Assembly (NCBI RefSeq): GCF_913058315.1
Contig: NZ_CAJXQY010000034.1
Span: 1-36,517, forward strand
Origin: an uncultured Alteromonas sp.
GTDB taxonomy: Bacteria > Pseudomonadota > Gammaproteobacteria > Enterobacterales > Alteromonadaceae
Reading direction: 5' to 3'
Length of the DNA stretch: 36,517 bases
Shown here: piece after piece, positions 15,116 to 23,991 of the stretch
How the letters are laid out: every line of letters begins with the position of its first letter
Numbering within the stretch: position 1 is the stretch's first letter
Translations under genes and position numbers: made by a program
Notes under the pieces: model-generated
What the model was told of the DNA's origin: nothing
Databases searched by the model: none
The model's input: the letters and a program-made list of their open reading frames with translations, nothing else

Positions 15116-17220
15116 ACCTCTGTAGCCAGCGAGTCTGCGATATCAGGTTTGGCTCGTTTGGTCTTCTTGGCTTTTTTCAGTGGCGGGCACAAGTCGTCAT
15201 TATTGTAATAAACAATACACTCAAGACACTGCACACATTCGTTATAGTCTACCTTTCCTGCCGGCGTAATCGCCTTAATATCACACTTGTGATAGCACAT
15301 GGTACAGGGTTTTCCGCACTCCTTGCGACGGGTTAACCATTCAAATTTGTGGAAATAGCCAAGTACTGCCAGTCCGGCACCTAACGGGCACACATAACGG
15401 CAATAGAATTTATTGATAAACAGGCCGAGCCCCAGCAGCACCAGGGTGTAGAGTACAAACGGCCAGTAGCGCACAAAATGTAAGGTAATGGCAGTTTTAA
15501 ACGGTTCTACCTCGGAGAGTACCTCGGCTGCCGACAGCGAATAATACGAGGTGCCGGCCAACCCAATTAAAATAGCGTACTTAATCCACCATAAGCGCCG
15601 GTGGAGGGAGAAACTAATCTTGTACTGGCGAATACGGAAGCGCTTCGCCACCCAGCCGACCATTTCCTGGAGTGCGCCGAAGGGGCACAGCCAGCCGCAA
15701 AAAATACCGCGACCAACAATAAACAGGCTGATAAAAACGTATAACCAGAGAATAAATAACACCGGATCCATCAGGTATACCTGTAAATCAAACCCTTGAT
15801 AGACCGTTTGTAAAATGGGGAATATGTTGACAATGGAGAGCTGTCCCTGGGCGTACCAGCCAATAAAGAACAGCGTGAAGAACATAAAGCCCCAACGAAT
15901 CTTACGAAATAAAGACTCGTTGGCGGAAAGCTTATGCTGCCACACAAAAATGGCGGTCACTGCGATTAAACTCAGTACCAGAATGGTGATGGAGAGCCAG
16001 CGCATTTTCCATACTCTTACCCAGGCTGGCAGCGGTTTTTCCATCACTTCCACTTCGGCGATATCAAACAGCCCCTCTGGCAGCGCGTACTCATTGGCAA
16101 ACTGGGCCTGTTGCTTGATGAGATGATTTTTAGCCACTTCGATATTCAGGTTTAACTGCATGGGCACACTGGGGTTAAACCCCGACTGTGTATTGACCGC
16201 AAACAGCTGTAAATCTTCAGTGGCGGCAATATCGCCCTGTAGCGCCTGGGGCTCAAAACTAAAAAAGTTAAGGTCGCGCATAGCGAAGGGCAGTTCATTT
16301 TGCGTCAGGCTTACCTGGCTGGGCACGGTGCCGGGCTTAAAGTCGTCGTCGAGATAGCTGAAATAGCCCTCCGACATCACCATAAAGGCCTGTTCATTGG
16401 GCTTAAGCATCGCCTGCAGACGGTTAAAGGCTGCTTCTCCTAACAGGTTACGACCGATTAGGGGAGAATTCAGATAGGCGTAATAAACGGTGAAGTTATC
16501 ATTAAAATCGGTATCGAAGGTGTCCGACGGATAATCGTCCAGGTCACTGCCCAACGCTTTCTCGAAGGTTTCGCGGCTGATTTGCCACTGTTTCAGGTAA
16601 CCTTTGTCAAGCAGTTCAGAGGTTGAAAGCGGTTGGTAGTTATTCTGTTTCGCCGTGGCCGCCGGCGCACTGGCAAAACCGGTGAGTTTGTTTCTGGCAA
16701 CTTGCAGAGCCGAGAGTAACACCGTATCGCTCATTACAATTACCGATACGGTCGCTTTGGTAACACCGTCTACATGGACGGTATTGTCGTTGGGGTTGGT
16801 GTCGTTGCTCGCGCTGTCGACGATAACGCGGTTAGACACGTTCTGACCAATGTACTGGTCGAGAAACTGCCGCATGGGCTCAGGACCCAGACCGTGTAAG
16901 AAAATGGGTTCGTGATGATGAAGAATATCGATGCCGACAATATTGCCTTCCACATCGATGCCAATAAGCAGGTTAATTCGGTCACCGGAGAATCCGGGGA
17001 GCTCTACCAGATCGTTGCTTTGAAACGCGTAACCAAGCAATTCTTGTAACTGATAAACGGGATAGACGGGGTAGTCAGCTTGCTTGTCGCCAATCACGGT
17101 GGCTTTGGGGAACAGTTGTTGAATTCGCTCGGGAGTAATATTTTCATCAGCCCGGCTTTCAACAGTAATGCCTAAGCAGGTAAGTAACCAGATACCGAGA
17201 ACAAATGCGAAACGTTTCAT
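15109..17220 (-). CDS. NosR/NirI-like membrane FMN and 4Fe-4S protein
   Basis: This 703-residue protein has the NosR/NirI architecture: a signal peptide, a periplasmic FMN-binding domain (residues about 80-190), a second periplasmic region, about six membrane helices from residue 410, and a NapH-like polyferredoxin end. Iron-sulphur motifs are CGWLCPFGALQE and CRYVCPLGAG in the membrane part and CGKPCTMCYHKC and CVQCLEC in the C-terminal domain. DGVTKATVS near residue 172 matches the site where ApbE links FMN to threonine. NosR supports nitrous oxide reductase, but no nosZ is present. The gene follows the PQQ dehydrogenase gene by 108 bp on the same strand, suggesting electron transfer or maturation for that enzyme (inference). 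Confidence 0.82.
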   Translation of the reverse strand: MKRFAFVLGIWLLTCLGITVESRADENITPERIQQLFPKATVIGDKQADYPVYPVYQLQELLGYAFQSNDLVELPGFSGDRINLLIGIDVEGNIVGIDILHHHEPIFLHGLGPEPMRQFLDQYIGQNVSNRVIVDSASNDTNPNDNTVHVDGVTKATVSVIVMSDTVLLSALQVARNKLTGFASAPAATAKQNNYQPLSTSELLDKGYLKQWQISRETFEKALGSDLDDYPSDTFDTDFNDNFTVYYAYLNSPLIGRNLLGEAAFNRLQAMLKPNEQAFMVMSEGYFSYLDDDFKPGTVPSQVSLTQNELPFAMRDLNFFSFEPQALQGDIAATEDLQLFAVNTQSGFNPSVPMQLNLNIEVAKNHLIKQQAQFANEYALPEGLFDIAEVEVMEKPLPAWVRVWKMRWLSITILVLSLIAVTAIFVWQHKLSANESLFRKIRWGFMFFTLFFIGWYAQGQLSIVNIFPILQTVYQGFDLQVYLMDPVLFILWLYVFISLFIVGRGIFCGWLCPFGALQEMVGWVAKRFRIRQYKISFSLHRRLWWIKYAILIGLAGTSYYSLSAAEVLSEVEPFKTAITLHFVRYWPFVLYTLVLLGLGLFINKFYCRYVCPLGAGLAVLGYFHKFEWLTRRKECGKPCTMCYHKCDIKAITPAGKVDYNECVQCLECIVYYNNDDLCPPLKKAKKTKRAKPDIADSLATEVK

Positions 17221-17328
17221 TGGGCTCCCTGCAGTGGGTGGGGCAAGTAGCGATGACTAAACTACCTGCCCCGAGGAGAAAAAACGCGACAAACCCGGTG
17301 GGACTATAACGGCTTGTCGCGGTGCCTC

Positions 17329-19092
17329 TTAACTACGAGGCAATTTGAACGTCCAGACAGTACCACCCTGGTTAATGTCTTTAACTTTCTTGGCAACTTC
17401 ACCACCCCACAGAGGAACGGCGCCACCCCATCCAGATACGATGCTCAGGTATTGTTCACCATCCTGTTCCCAGGTAATAGGTGAGCCAACGATGCCTGAA
17501 CCAGTATTGAACTTGTAAACCACTTCACCAGTTTTGGCGTTGAAGCCGTACAGGTAGCCTTCAGGTGTACCAGTAAATACCAGGTTACCTGCAGTGGCTA
17601 ACACACCGCCCCACAGAGGCGCGTTGTTTTTGAATTCCCAAACAATTTCACCGGTTTTAGGGTCAACGGCTTTAAGTGAACCGATGTGGTCGTAGATAGG
17701 TTTGATAGTGAAACCAGAACCCATGTACGCAGCACCTTTTTTGTAGTTAACTGGCTCATTCCAGATGACCATGCCCCATTCGTTTGAAGGCACGTAGAAC
17801 AGACCAGTGTCCTGGCTATAGGCCATAGGCATCCAGTTTTTACCACCTAAGAATGAAGGTACGGCCCATACGGTTTTACCTTTTTTACCGTCTTCACTTT
17901 CAGCCGGGTTGCCAGGACGCATTGCTTCGTCGTAAATCGGACGACCATTTTTGTCCAGACCTTTGGCCCAGGTGATGCCGCTTACAAATGGGAAGCCACG
18001 AATGAAGTCGCCATTTTCACGGTTCAGAACATAGAAGAAGCCGTTACGGTCAGCCGTTGCTGCTGCTTTTACGGTTTTGCCACGATCTTTGTAGTCAAAC
18101 GCGATTAATTCGTTAACACCGTCGAAATCCCAACCATCGTGTGGTGTGGTCTGGAAGTGCCATACGATCTTACCGGTGTCAGGGTCGATAGCCAGACGCG
18201 AAGAGCTGTACAGGTTATCACCAGGACGTAAGTGAGAGTTCCACGGCGCAGGGTTACCAGTACCCATAAAGATCAGGTCCTGATCCGGGTCGTAAGTGCC
18301 GCCTAACCAGGTTGCTGCACCACCGGTTTTCCACAGGTCGCCAGTCCAGGTTTTGTTTGCTTCACCACCAGTGATGCCGTTTTCTTTACCGTTCAGGTAA
18401 CCCATGTGACCTTCAACAGTAGGGCGCGACCATACCAGTTCACCGGTTACTGCATCACGGGCTTCAACTTTACCCACGATACCGAATTCACCACCGGAAA
18501 TACCGGTTACTACCATGCCTTTAACAATCATAGGCGCAGCAGTAAATGAATAACCCGCCTTGTAATCGCCCAGAGTTTTGCGCCATCTTGGCTTACCGGT
18601 TTTCTGGTCAAGTGCTACCAGTTTGGCATCCAGAGTACCGAAGATAACTACGTCATCATATAACGCCGCACCACGGTTGATTACGTCACAGCAAGGCATA
18701 ATACCGTCGGGTAAACGAGCTTCCCATTGCCATAATTCGTCACCGGTTTCTACGTCGATAGCGTAGATACGAGAGTAAGAAGCGGTAACGAACATAATGC
18801 CGTCTTTAACCAGTGGCTGTGATTCCTGACCACGTTGTTTCTCACCACCGAAAGAAAAGGCCCAAACCGGACTCAACTTCTTAACGTTGCTAGTGTTCAT
18901 TGTGTCGATTGGACTAAAGCGCTGTCCACGTGGACCAAGGCCATAGCTGACCACGTCACCTGGGGTTGCCTGGTCATTGACGATATCTTTATCTGTCACT
19001 TTGGCCTGGGCCATGCCAGTCATAGCACCTAGTGACAGGGTTAAACAGAACGCAGAGCTGAGTAAGCGGCCTGAAACTCTTTTACTTTTCAT
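17329..19092 (-). CDS. PQQ-dependent alcohol dehydrogenase with lanthanide-type Asp (XoxF/PedH class)
   Basis: This 587-residue periplasmic quinoprotein oxidises primary alcohols to aldehydes, passing electrons to cytochrome c. It has a signal peptide (cleavage near AQA, residue 30), an eight-bladed propeller with WxW-type blades, and the vicinal Cys134-Cys135 that contacts PQQ. Metal ligands can be assigned as Glu202 (GGEFG), Asn280 (GTGNPAPWN) and catalytic Asp322 in WDFDGVNE. Asp324, two residues after the catalytic Asp, is the hallmark of lanthanide-dependent enzymes; calcium enzymes have Ala, Ser or Thr there. There is no fused cytochrome domain. ATG 19092 has GGAG at seven bases; the open frame extends to a TTG upstream. 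Methanol versus ethanol or longer alcohols cannot be decided. Confidence 0.92.
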   Translation of the reverse strand: MKSKRVSGRLLSSAFCLTLSLGAMTGMAQAKVTDKDIVNDQATPGDVVSYGLGPRGQRFSPIDTMNTSNVKKLSPVWAFSFGGEKQRGQESQPLVKDGIMFVTASYSRIYAIDVETGDELWQWEARLPDGIMPCCDVINRGAALYDDVVIFGTLDAKLVALDQKTGKPRWRKTLGDYKAGYSFTAAPMIVKGMVVTGISGGEFGIVGKVEARDAVTGELVWSRPTVEGHMGYLNGKENGITGGEANKTWTGDLWKTGGAATWLGGTYDPDQDLIFMGTGNPAPWNSHLRPGDNLYSSSRLAIDPDTGKIVWHFQTTPHDGWDFDGVNELIAFDYKDRGKTVKAAATADRNGFFYVLNRENGDFIRGFPFVSGITWAKGLDKNGRPIYDEAMRPGNPAESEDGKKGKTVWAVPSFLGGKNWMPMAYSQDTGLFYVPSNEWGMVIWNEPVNYKKGAAYMGSGFTIKPIYDHIGSLKAVDPKTGEIVWEFKNNAPLWGGVLATAGNLVFTGTPEGYLYGFNAKTGEVVYKFNTGSGIVGSPITWEQDGEQYLSIVSGWGGAVPLWGGEVAKKVKDINQGGTVWTFKLPRS

Positions 19093-19364
19093 CAGATTTC
19101 TCCAGTGTTTCAACGGGGTTTGGTACCCTTTGTTACAACGTCCGCGGCTTGTTCATCAAAAAGCATGCGACTGTTGAGTGTTGTTTTCGTCCACTAGGTG
19201 AGTATAGAACACCATACTTACCTAAGAGTCCTCAGAATTAGTATCAGTCATCATTTTGTTAACAACCATTAAACCTTGGGTTATCATTTTTAGTTCGTTG
19301 GTAGTAATACTTCGCTGAAGGGCTTATATCTCGTGGCTTTGGCGGTGTATGAGAGGAGCGATAA
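19093..19364. promoter_or_regulatory. Upstream region of the PQQ dehydrogenase with an 11-bp inverted repeat
   Basis: This region is upstream of the quinoprotein gene and downstream of the binding-protein gene on the same strand. It contains the inverted repeat TAGGTGAGTAT/ATACTTACCTA (19195-19205 with 19214-19224, one mismatch, eight-base spacer) about 100 bp before the start codon. Part of it (ACCTAAG) recurs in the pedF/pedA1 divergent promoter at 20961-20973. It is a candidate binding site for the LuxR-type regulator encoded at 24897. The palindrome is seen; the regulator is inferred. Confidence 0.45.
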
Positions 19365-19365
19365 A

Positions 19366-19408
19366 TAATAAAAAAGGCCGAATTTTAAAGTGAAAAATAG
19401 CGGCCTTT
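19366..19408 (-). terminator. Terminator after the XoxJ-like gene
   Basis: An 8-bp stem AAAGGCCG/CGGCCTTT (19373-19380 with 19401-19408), with a 20-base loop, is followed on the minus strand by a T-rich run (TTTTTATTATT). It lies about 30 bp after the binding-protein stop codon. Confidence 0.65.
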
Positions 19409-19435
19409 CGAAATCTTGTAAAAAAAATGTAATGC

Positions 19436-20335
19436 TTATTCGGTGCGATGGTAATCGGGGATTTCGTAGCTCAGGCCGTACTCTAAAAACAGTGCTTCCA
19501 TTTCGCCGTTTTTAATCATCGGTTCGGTGATTGCCTGGATTGCATAAGCCAGCTCCCGATAATCTGTCTTAACTGCCATGCCAATATCCCAAGACTTAAT
19601 GCTCATAGCGGCCAGGCCGTCAGCACTGATGTCATATTGCTCGGGAAGCGGTGCAAATTCGGTTTTGTTAACGTCTCCCGAGGTACTCATGCCCCATTGC
19701 AACTGACCTTTCATTCCGGCCACTGCAGCCACTTTACCTTCCTGCAGCAGTTTGATGCCGTCAAAAACCGAGTCCACATGAACCAGCTTGTCACGCAGGC
19801 GGCCACCAAGGGTTGCACCGAGAAAGAAACTGGGTAGTGAATCAAGCTCTACGGCAACCGGTTCGTACTGGAATATGGCCAGGGTGCGAATATCATTGGT
19901 TTTTTCGTGGTCACGCAATAGTGCCCAGCTTTCCTGTTGATAGGGGCCGAACATCACTACCAGGTCATTCTTGGGCAAGCCGTAACCGTCAATGGCGTAG
20001 GCAAATTTACGATCGTAAGGCACCCGGAGCATTAAGTCGGCTTTCTGGCGGGTAATGATATGTCCTTTCCAGATCGCGTTGCGCAGGTCATCCTCGAGGT
20101 TTTCATCAGCGTTGATCCACATCCACTTTAGATCAACGCCCAGTCCCGCCGCTATGCGTTTACCTACCTCAATATCTACACCGGCAGGTTCGCCGTCCTT
20201 GAGATAGGAGTACGGGGGGAAGTTGTTGTAGACAGCAATGGTTATCTGGCCTTGCTCAAGAATATCCTCATAACTTTTAGCCATAACAGACGTGGCTATT
20301 AAACTACAAATCAGAAGAACAACTCTTACTACCAT
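19436..20335 (-). CDS. Quinoprotein-associated periplasmic binding protein (XoxJ-like)
   Basis: This 299-residue protein is a family 3 solute-binding protein with a signal peptide (cleavage near VMA, residue 19). It has the opening strand ITIAVYNNFPPYSYLKDGEPAGVDIEVGKRIA typical of the group and, later, the DLMLRVPYDRKFAYAIDGYGLPKNDLVVMFG segment seen in proteins encoded beside PQQ dehydrogenases. XoxJ of methylotrophs belongs here and is thought to help activate or metallate the dehydrogenase rather than feed a transporter. It lies between pedF and the dehydrogenase on the same strand, giving the order cytochrome, XoxJ-like, dehydrogenase. ATG has AAGGGG upstream. Confidence 0.85.
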   Translation of the reverse strand: MVVRVVLLICSLIATSVMAKSYEDILEQGQITIAVYNNFPPYSYLKDGEPAGVDIEVGKRIAAGLGVDLKWMWINADENLEDDLRNAIWKGHIITRQKADLMLRVPYDRKFAYAIDGYGLPKNDLVVMFGPYQQESWALLRDHEKTNDIRTLAIFQYEPVAVELDSLPSFFLGATLGGRLRDKLVHVDSVFDGIKLLQEGKVAAVAGMKGQLQWGMSTSGDVNKTEFAPLPEQYDISADGLAAMSIKSWDIGMAVKTDYRELAYAIQAITEPMIKNGEMEALFLEYGLSYEIPDYHRTE

Positions 20336-20372
20336 TACTGCCCCTTAACTATGTCTTGATCAGGTATGCGGC

Positions 20373-20819
20373 TTACTCTGGCACGCCGCGAGTTTCGATG
20401 TACGCTTTGATTGCCCACATTGCTTCCTGAGAAAGAATACCTTCAAACGGAGGCATGTAAACACGGCCATCAACTACCGCACCGTTACGGATACGTGTCA
20501 TAAACCAACCGTCGGCTTCTTCCTGGCTGAAGAATTCAAACTCATCGTTTAGTTTACGCAGATCAGGCGTGATTCCGCCAGAGATAACTTCCAGACCGTG
20601 ACAACGGGCACAATTCTGGTTGTAAGCTGAGTCACCGATTTTAATCGCCAGCTCATTGCCAGTGTAAGGGTTAGTCTTCAGCCACTCATCACCTAATTGT
20701 GGTAATTCACTGGTATCTACTGCTTGCGGCGTTACATCACCGTGAGCCATTGCATTAGCGGTTACCAGGGTCAGTACCGCCAGCATCGCGCTGCGCAAAA
20801 TAGTTAAATACATCTTCAT
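20373..20819 (-). CDS. pedF: Cytochrome c550, PedF type, electron acceptor of the PQQ dehydrogenase
   Basis: This 148-residue periplasmic cytochrome has a signal peptide (cleavage near AMA), then HGDVTPQAVDTSELP and NPYTGN, which are features of the PedF/ExaB cytochrome c550 family. A single haem site, CARCH, is near residue 80, and the likely Met ligand is in VYMPPFEG. It would take electrons from the quinoprotein and pass them to a terminal oxidase. The ATG at 20819 has GGAG eight bases upstream and gives a normal signal peptide. A GTG eight codons earlier is open but less likely. It is probably the first gene of the pedF, xoxJ-like pair. Confidence 0.87.
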   Translation of the reverse strand: MKMYLTILRSAMLAVLTLVTANAMAHGDVTPQAVDTSELPQLGDEWLKTNPYTGNELAIKIGDSAYNQNCARCHGLEVISGGITPDLRKLNDEFEFFSQEEADGWFMTRIRNGAVVDGRVYMPPFEGILSQEAMWAIKAYIETRGVPE

Positions 20820-21056
20820 CTCGGTTTCTCCAAAAGCTGCCACATTGAGTTGTCATGCCGTTAAATGTTGCAGGAAAGTAAAAATAGTCATCAATAAGTT
20901 TTCATGTCTACAACAAAGCACAGGGTGAAAGTTAGGAGATCTGGGGTTTCCTTCCAATTGTACTTAGGTAGTAAACCTTTCATCCTTTTTGCTCATTTCA
21001 ACTGTGTACAATCATGCTCTACTATTGCACCATAAGGTTAAAAAAGGGTTTTGTTT
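20820..21056. promoter_or_regulatory. Divergent promoter region between pedF and pedA1
   Basis: This short divergent gap must hold promoters for both the cytochrome operon and the ABC operon. It contains TACTTAGGTAGTA (20961-20973), whose complement shares TACT and ACCTAAG with the right arm of the inverted repeat before the PQQ dehydrogenase gene. A shared regulator is plausible. Confidence 0.4.
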
Positions 21057-22286
21057 TTGAACATAAAAAAACGGATAAATTACAAATTTTACACCTGTTT
21101 AACGCGATTTTTGCAGCATGTTCGCGTCCTGACCGCGCTTGTTGTAGGTGGGGTTTTGATGCCTGCAGTGGCTAATGCCAAGGCACTAAATATAGATGTG
21201 ATTTATGTTCAGCAATCATCAAACCAGGCTGCGCAGCCCTTATTACTTAAAAAAACGCCCGACAATCTCACCATCGCTGGTGCGGAACTGGCCATAAAAG
21301 ACAGCAATACCACGGGACGTTTTTTAAAGCATCAATACAGCCTTTCTGGTGTAACCGGCGATAACAGCGAGGAAATTGTAGCGGCCCTTAAGCAACGTCT
21401 GAACGGACAGCCGGCTATCCTCCTCACAGACCTGCCCACGACTACGCTGAAAGTAGTAGCTGATTTAGCACTCGCCAACGGCAGTGTGATCATAAATGCC
21501 GGTGAAGCCGACAATAATTTACGTGTATCTCAGTGCCGTGGTGGGCTGTTACACACTTTGGCGAGTCGCGCGATGTTAACCGATGCCATGGCCCAGTTCT
21601 TTATGGCCAGACGCTGGCGGGAGTGGTTTGTGATCAGTGGTGGATCTGACACCGACAAAGCCTATGCTGAGTCAATTAACCGGTCAGCCAAACGCTTTGG
21701 TGCAAAGATAACCGAGCAGAAAACCTGGAGCTTCGATACCGATTTGCGCCGTAGTGCTCAGCGCGAGGTGCCGCTATTCACTCAGGGCGAAGATTATGAT
21801 GTTGTGCTGGTGGCCGATGAGTCTGATTTGTTCGGCAACTATATTCCGAACAATACCTGGTTACCCAGACCGGTTTCGGGCACCCATGGGTTAACCCCAA
21901 CAACCTGGCACTGGGCCCTTGAGCAGTGGGGCGCTACCCAGTTACAAAACCGTTTTTACGAACAATTTGGGCGCGAAATGCTCGACAAAGATTATGCAGG
22001 ATGGCTGGCAGTGCGGAGTATCAGTGAAGCGGTTACCCGCACCCAATCCAATGACCCTAAAGCCCTTTACTCGTATCTGATGAGCAATGATTTTGAGCTG
22101 GCCGCGTTTAAGGGCCGCAAGCTGAGCTTTCGGCCCTGGAACGGCCAGTTGCGGCAACCGATTCCATTGGTGCACCCGAAAGGTTTGACCTCTCTGTCGC
22201 CGCAGGAAGGGTATCTTCACCCAAGCACTGACTTAGATACGCTGGGATTCGACAAGCCAGAATCACGCTGTGATATGGCTTACTAA
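21057..22286 (+). CDS. pedA1: PedA1-type substrate-binding protein of the PQQ-associated ABC system
   Basis: This protein of about 409 residues has a signal peptide (cleavage near ANA) and a type I periplasmic binding fold (IDVIYVQQSS, then AGAELAIKDSNTTGRFL, then FVISGGSDTDKAYAESINRSAKRFG). It matches the substrate-binding partner found in PQQ alcohol dehydrogenase systems. The homologous PedA1A2BC system of P. putida is required for growth at low lanthanide levels, so a role in lanthanide acquisition is likely here. A TTG at 21057 with AAGGG seven bases upstream is the best start; a TTG at 21051 is too close to that site. It is first of four tightly packed genes. Confidence 0.83.
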   Translation: MNIKKRINYKFYTCLTRFLQHVRVLTALVVGGVLMPAVANAKALNIDVIYVQQSSNQAAQPLLLKKTPDNLTIAGAELAIKDSNTTGRFLKHQYSLSGVTGDNSEEIVAALKQRLNGQPAILLTDLPTTTLKVVADLALANGSVIINAGEADNNLRVSQCRGGLLHTLASRAMLTDAMAQFFMARRWREWFVISGGSDTDKAYAESINRSAKRFGAKITEQKTWSFDTDLRRSAQREVPLFTQGEDYDVVLVADESDLFGNYIPNNTWLPRPVSGTHGLTPTTWHWALEQWGATQLQNRFYEQFGREMLDKDYAGWLAVRSISEAVTRTQSNDPKALYSYLMSNDFELAAFKGRKLSFRPWNGQLRQPIPLVHPKGLTSLSPQEGYLHPSTDLDTLGFDKPESRCDMAY

Positions 22287-22300
22287 AAGGTGGTAGAAGT

Positions 22301-23257
22301 ATGCGTTTATTAGTTTTAGCAGCCGGCTTGTTAACGGCACTGGTGAGTCAGGCTGAGGTGGCTTACGTTTCCAATGAAAAGAGCGATACGTTAACCCTCA
22401 TCGATGTGGATAAACTGGAAGTCATCGATACGCTGGACGTAGGAATGCGCCCCCGAGGCATTATCTTCAGCCAGGATTATAAATACCTGTATATTTGCGC
22501 CAGCGAATCCGATGCCGTGCAGGTCATGGATCTTGCGACCCACAAAATCATACATAACCTGCCATCCGGCGAAGACCCTGAGCAGTTTGCCTTGCATCCG
22601 AATAACCGTCATTTGTATATCGCGAATGAAGACAGCGCAGTGGTTACCGTTGTCGATACCGTAGACCGTACCGTTATCGCGCAAATTGATGTGGGCATAG
22701 AACCGGAAGGTATGGCGGTTAGCCCTGACGGAAAGTGGGTCATCAACACTTCGGAAACCACCAATATGCTGCACTGGATCGACGCCAGTACTCACGAGTT
22801 GGTGGACAATACCCTGGTCGATCAGCGTCCGCGCCATGTTGAATTCAGCAAGTCTGGCGAAAAAGTCTGGGCGTCGGCTGAAATTGGCGGCACGGTGGAT
22901 GTGATCGACACTGCTTCCCGTAAACTGATTAAGAAAATCGGGTTCAAAATTCCTGGTGTACACGGTGATAAAATTCAGCCGGTAGGCATTAAACTTACCG
23001 ATGATGGTAAATATGCCTTTGTAGCGCTTGGTCCGGCAAACCATGTGGCGGTAATAGATGCCAGCACCTATGAAGTGCTCGACTATCTGCTGGTAGGTCG
23101 TCGCGTATGGCAGTTAGCTTTTGCTAAAGAACAGTCTTTATTGCTCACCACGAATGGTGTTAGCGGCGATGTGTCGGTGATTGATGTGGATGATCTGAAA
23201 GTGATTAAAACGATTAAAGCCGGCCGCTATCCATGGGGCGTTGTGGTTAAACCATGA
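22301..23257 (+). CDS. pedA2: PQQ-associated YVTN beta-propeller protein (PedA2-like)
   Basis: This 318-residue exported protein (signal peptide ending near SQA, residue 18) consists of seven YVTN-type propeller repeats, for example AYVSNEKSDTLTLIDVD, LYICASESDAVQVMD and LYIANEDSAVVTVVD. This family occurs between the binding protein and the ATPase of PQQ-linked ABC systems. Its role is unknown, but it may present a ligand or scaffold the periplasmic complex. Its stop codon overlaps the next gene's start by four bases (ATGA), so translation is coupled. Confidence 0.83.
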   Translation: MRLLVLAAGLLTALVSQAEVAYVSNEKSDTLTLIDVDKLEVIDTLDVGMRPRGIIFSQDYKYLYICASESDAVQVMDLATHKIIHNLPSGEDPEQFALHPNNRHLYIANEDSAVVTVVDTVDRTVIAQIDVGIEPEGMAVSPDGKWVINTSETTNMLHWIDASTHELVDNTLVDQRPRHVEFSKSGEKVWASAEIGGTVDVIDTASRKLIKKIGFKIPGVHGDKIQPVGIKLTDDGKYAFVALGPANHVAVIDASTYEVLDYLLVGRRVWQLAFAKEQSLLLTTNGVSGDVSVIDVDDLKVIKTIKAGRYPWGVVVKP

Positions 23258-23991
23258 GTGATCCGGTATTAGCTGTAGAGCAATTAGGGTTTAGTTACGG
23301 GGCCAAACAGGCGCTGTCTGAGGTGACATTTTCGCTCTCAGCGGGGTCTTATTATGCATTGCTTGGGCCTAATGGTGCGGGCAAGAGCACGCTGTTCTCG
23401 ATTCTTTGTCAGTTATTGCAGCCACAATCCGGTAGCGTAACGGTAAACGGCATCAGTGCCGCGAAAAAGCCACGGCAGGTGTTAAAGCAAGTTGGCATGG
23501 TGTTTCAGCAACCCACCCTGGATTTGGATTTAAGCGTAGAGCAGAACCTGGCCTATCACGCCAGTCTGCACGGCTTATCAAACGCCTATACAAAACAGCG
23601 TATTAATGAAGAGTTGCAGCGTTTTGCGTTGAGCGAACGACGCAAAGATAAAGTCCGCTCGCTTAATGGTGGTCACCGCCGCCGGGTGGAGATCGCTCGT
23701 GCGCTGCTGCATCAACCGGCTATTTTGTTATTGGATGAGGCCACCGTGGGCCTGGATCAGTCCACCCGTGACACCATTAATGAGCACCTGCGACAGTTGT
23801 GCAGCGACTCGGGTATCACGATTTTGTCGTCGACCCACCTGATCGACGAAATACGACCAAATGACGAACTGATTGTGCTGATCAAAGGCCAGATTCAACT
23901 GCAGCAACGTTGTGAAGAAGCCATGCAGGCTCTGCAACTAGACTCGGTGCAGGCGCTTTACCGACACTTTCACCAGCAGGGGGAGCAATAA
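23254..23991 (+). CDS. pedB: ABC transporter ATP-binding protein, PedB-like
   Basis: This 245-residue ATPase has Walker A GPNGAGKST near residue 38, a Q-loop in VFQQPTLDLDLSVEQN, Walker B ILLLDEATVG and the switch histidine in STHLIDE. The ABC signature is the unusual LNGGHRRRVE instead of LSGGQ. It matches the ATPase of the PQQ alcohol dehydrogenase-associated ABC system. It is co-translated with the propeller gene upstream and followed directly by the permease gene with no spacing. Confidence 0.87.
   Translation: MSDPVLAVEQLGFSYGAKQALSEVTFSLSAGSYYALLGPNGAGKSTLFSILCQLLQPQSGSVTVNGISAAKKPRQVLKQVGMVFQQPTLDLDLSVEQNLAYHASLHGLSNAYTKQRINEELQRFALSERRKDKVRSLNGGHRRRVEIARALLHQPAILLLDEATVGLDQSTRDTINEHLRQLCSDSGITILSSTHLIDEIRPNDELIVLIKGQIQLQQRCEEAMQALQLDSVQALYRHFHQQGEQ

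Noticed and set aside
15109-17220. NosR as evidence for a nitrous oxide reductase locus
   Set aside because: No nosZ, nosD, nosF or nosY is present nearby, and the neighbours are quinoprotein genes.
22391-23044. 217-codon open frame on the minus strand opposite the propeller gene
   Set aside because: It is a shadow of the repeated, well-supported propeller coding sequence and has no recognisable domain.
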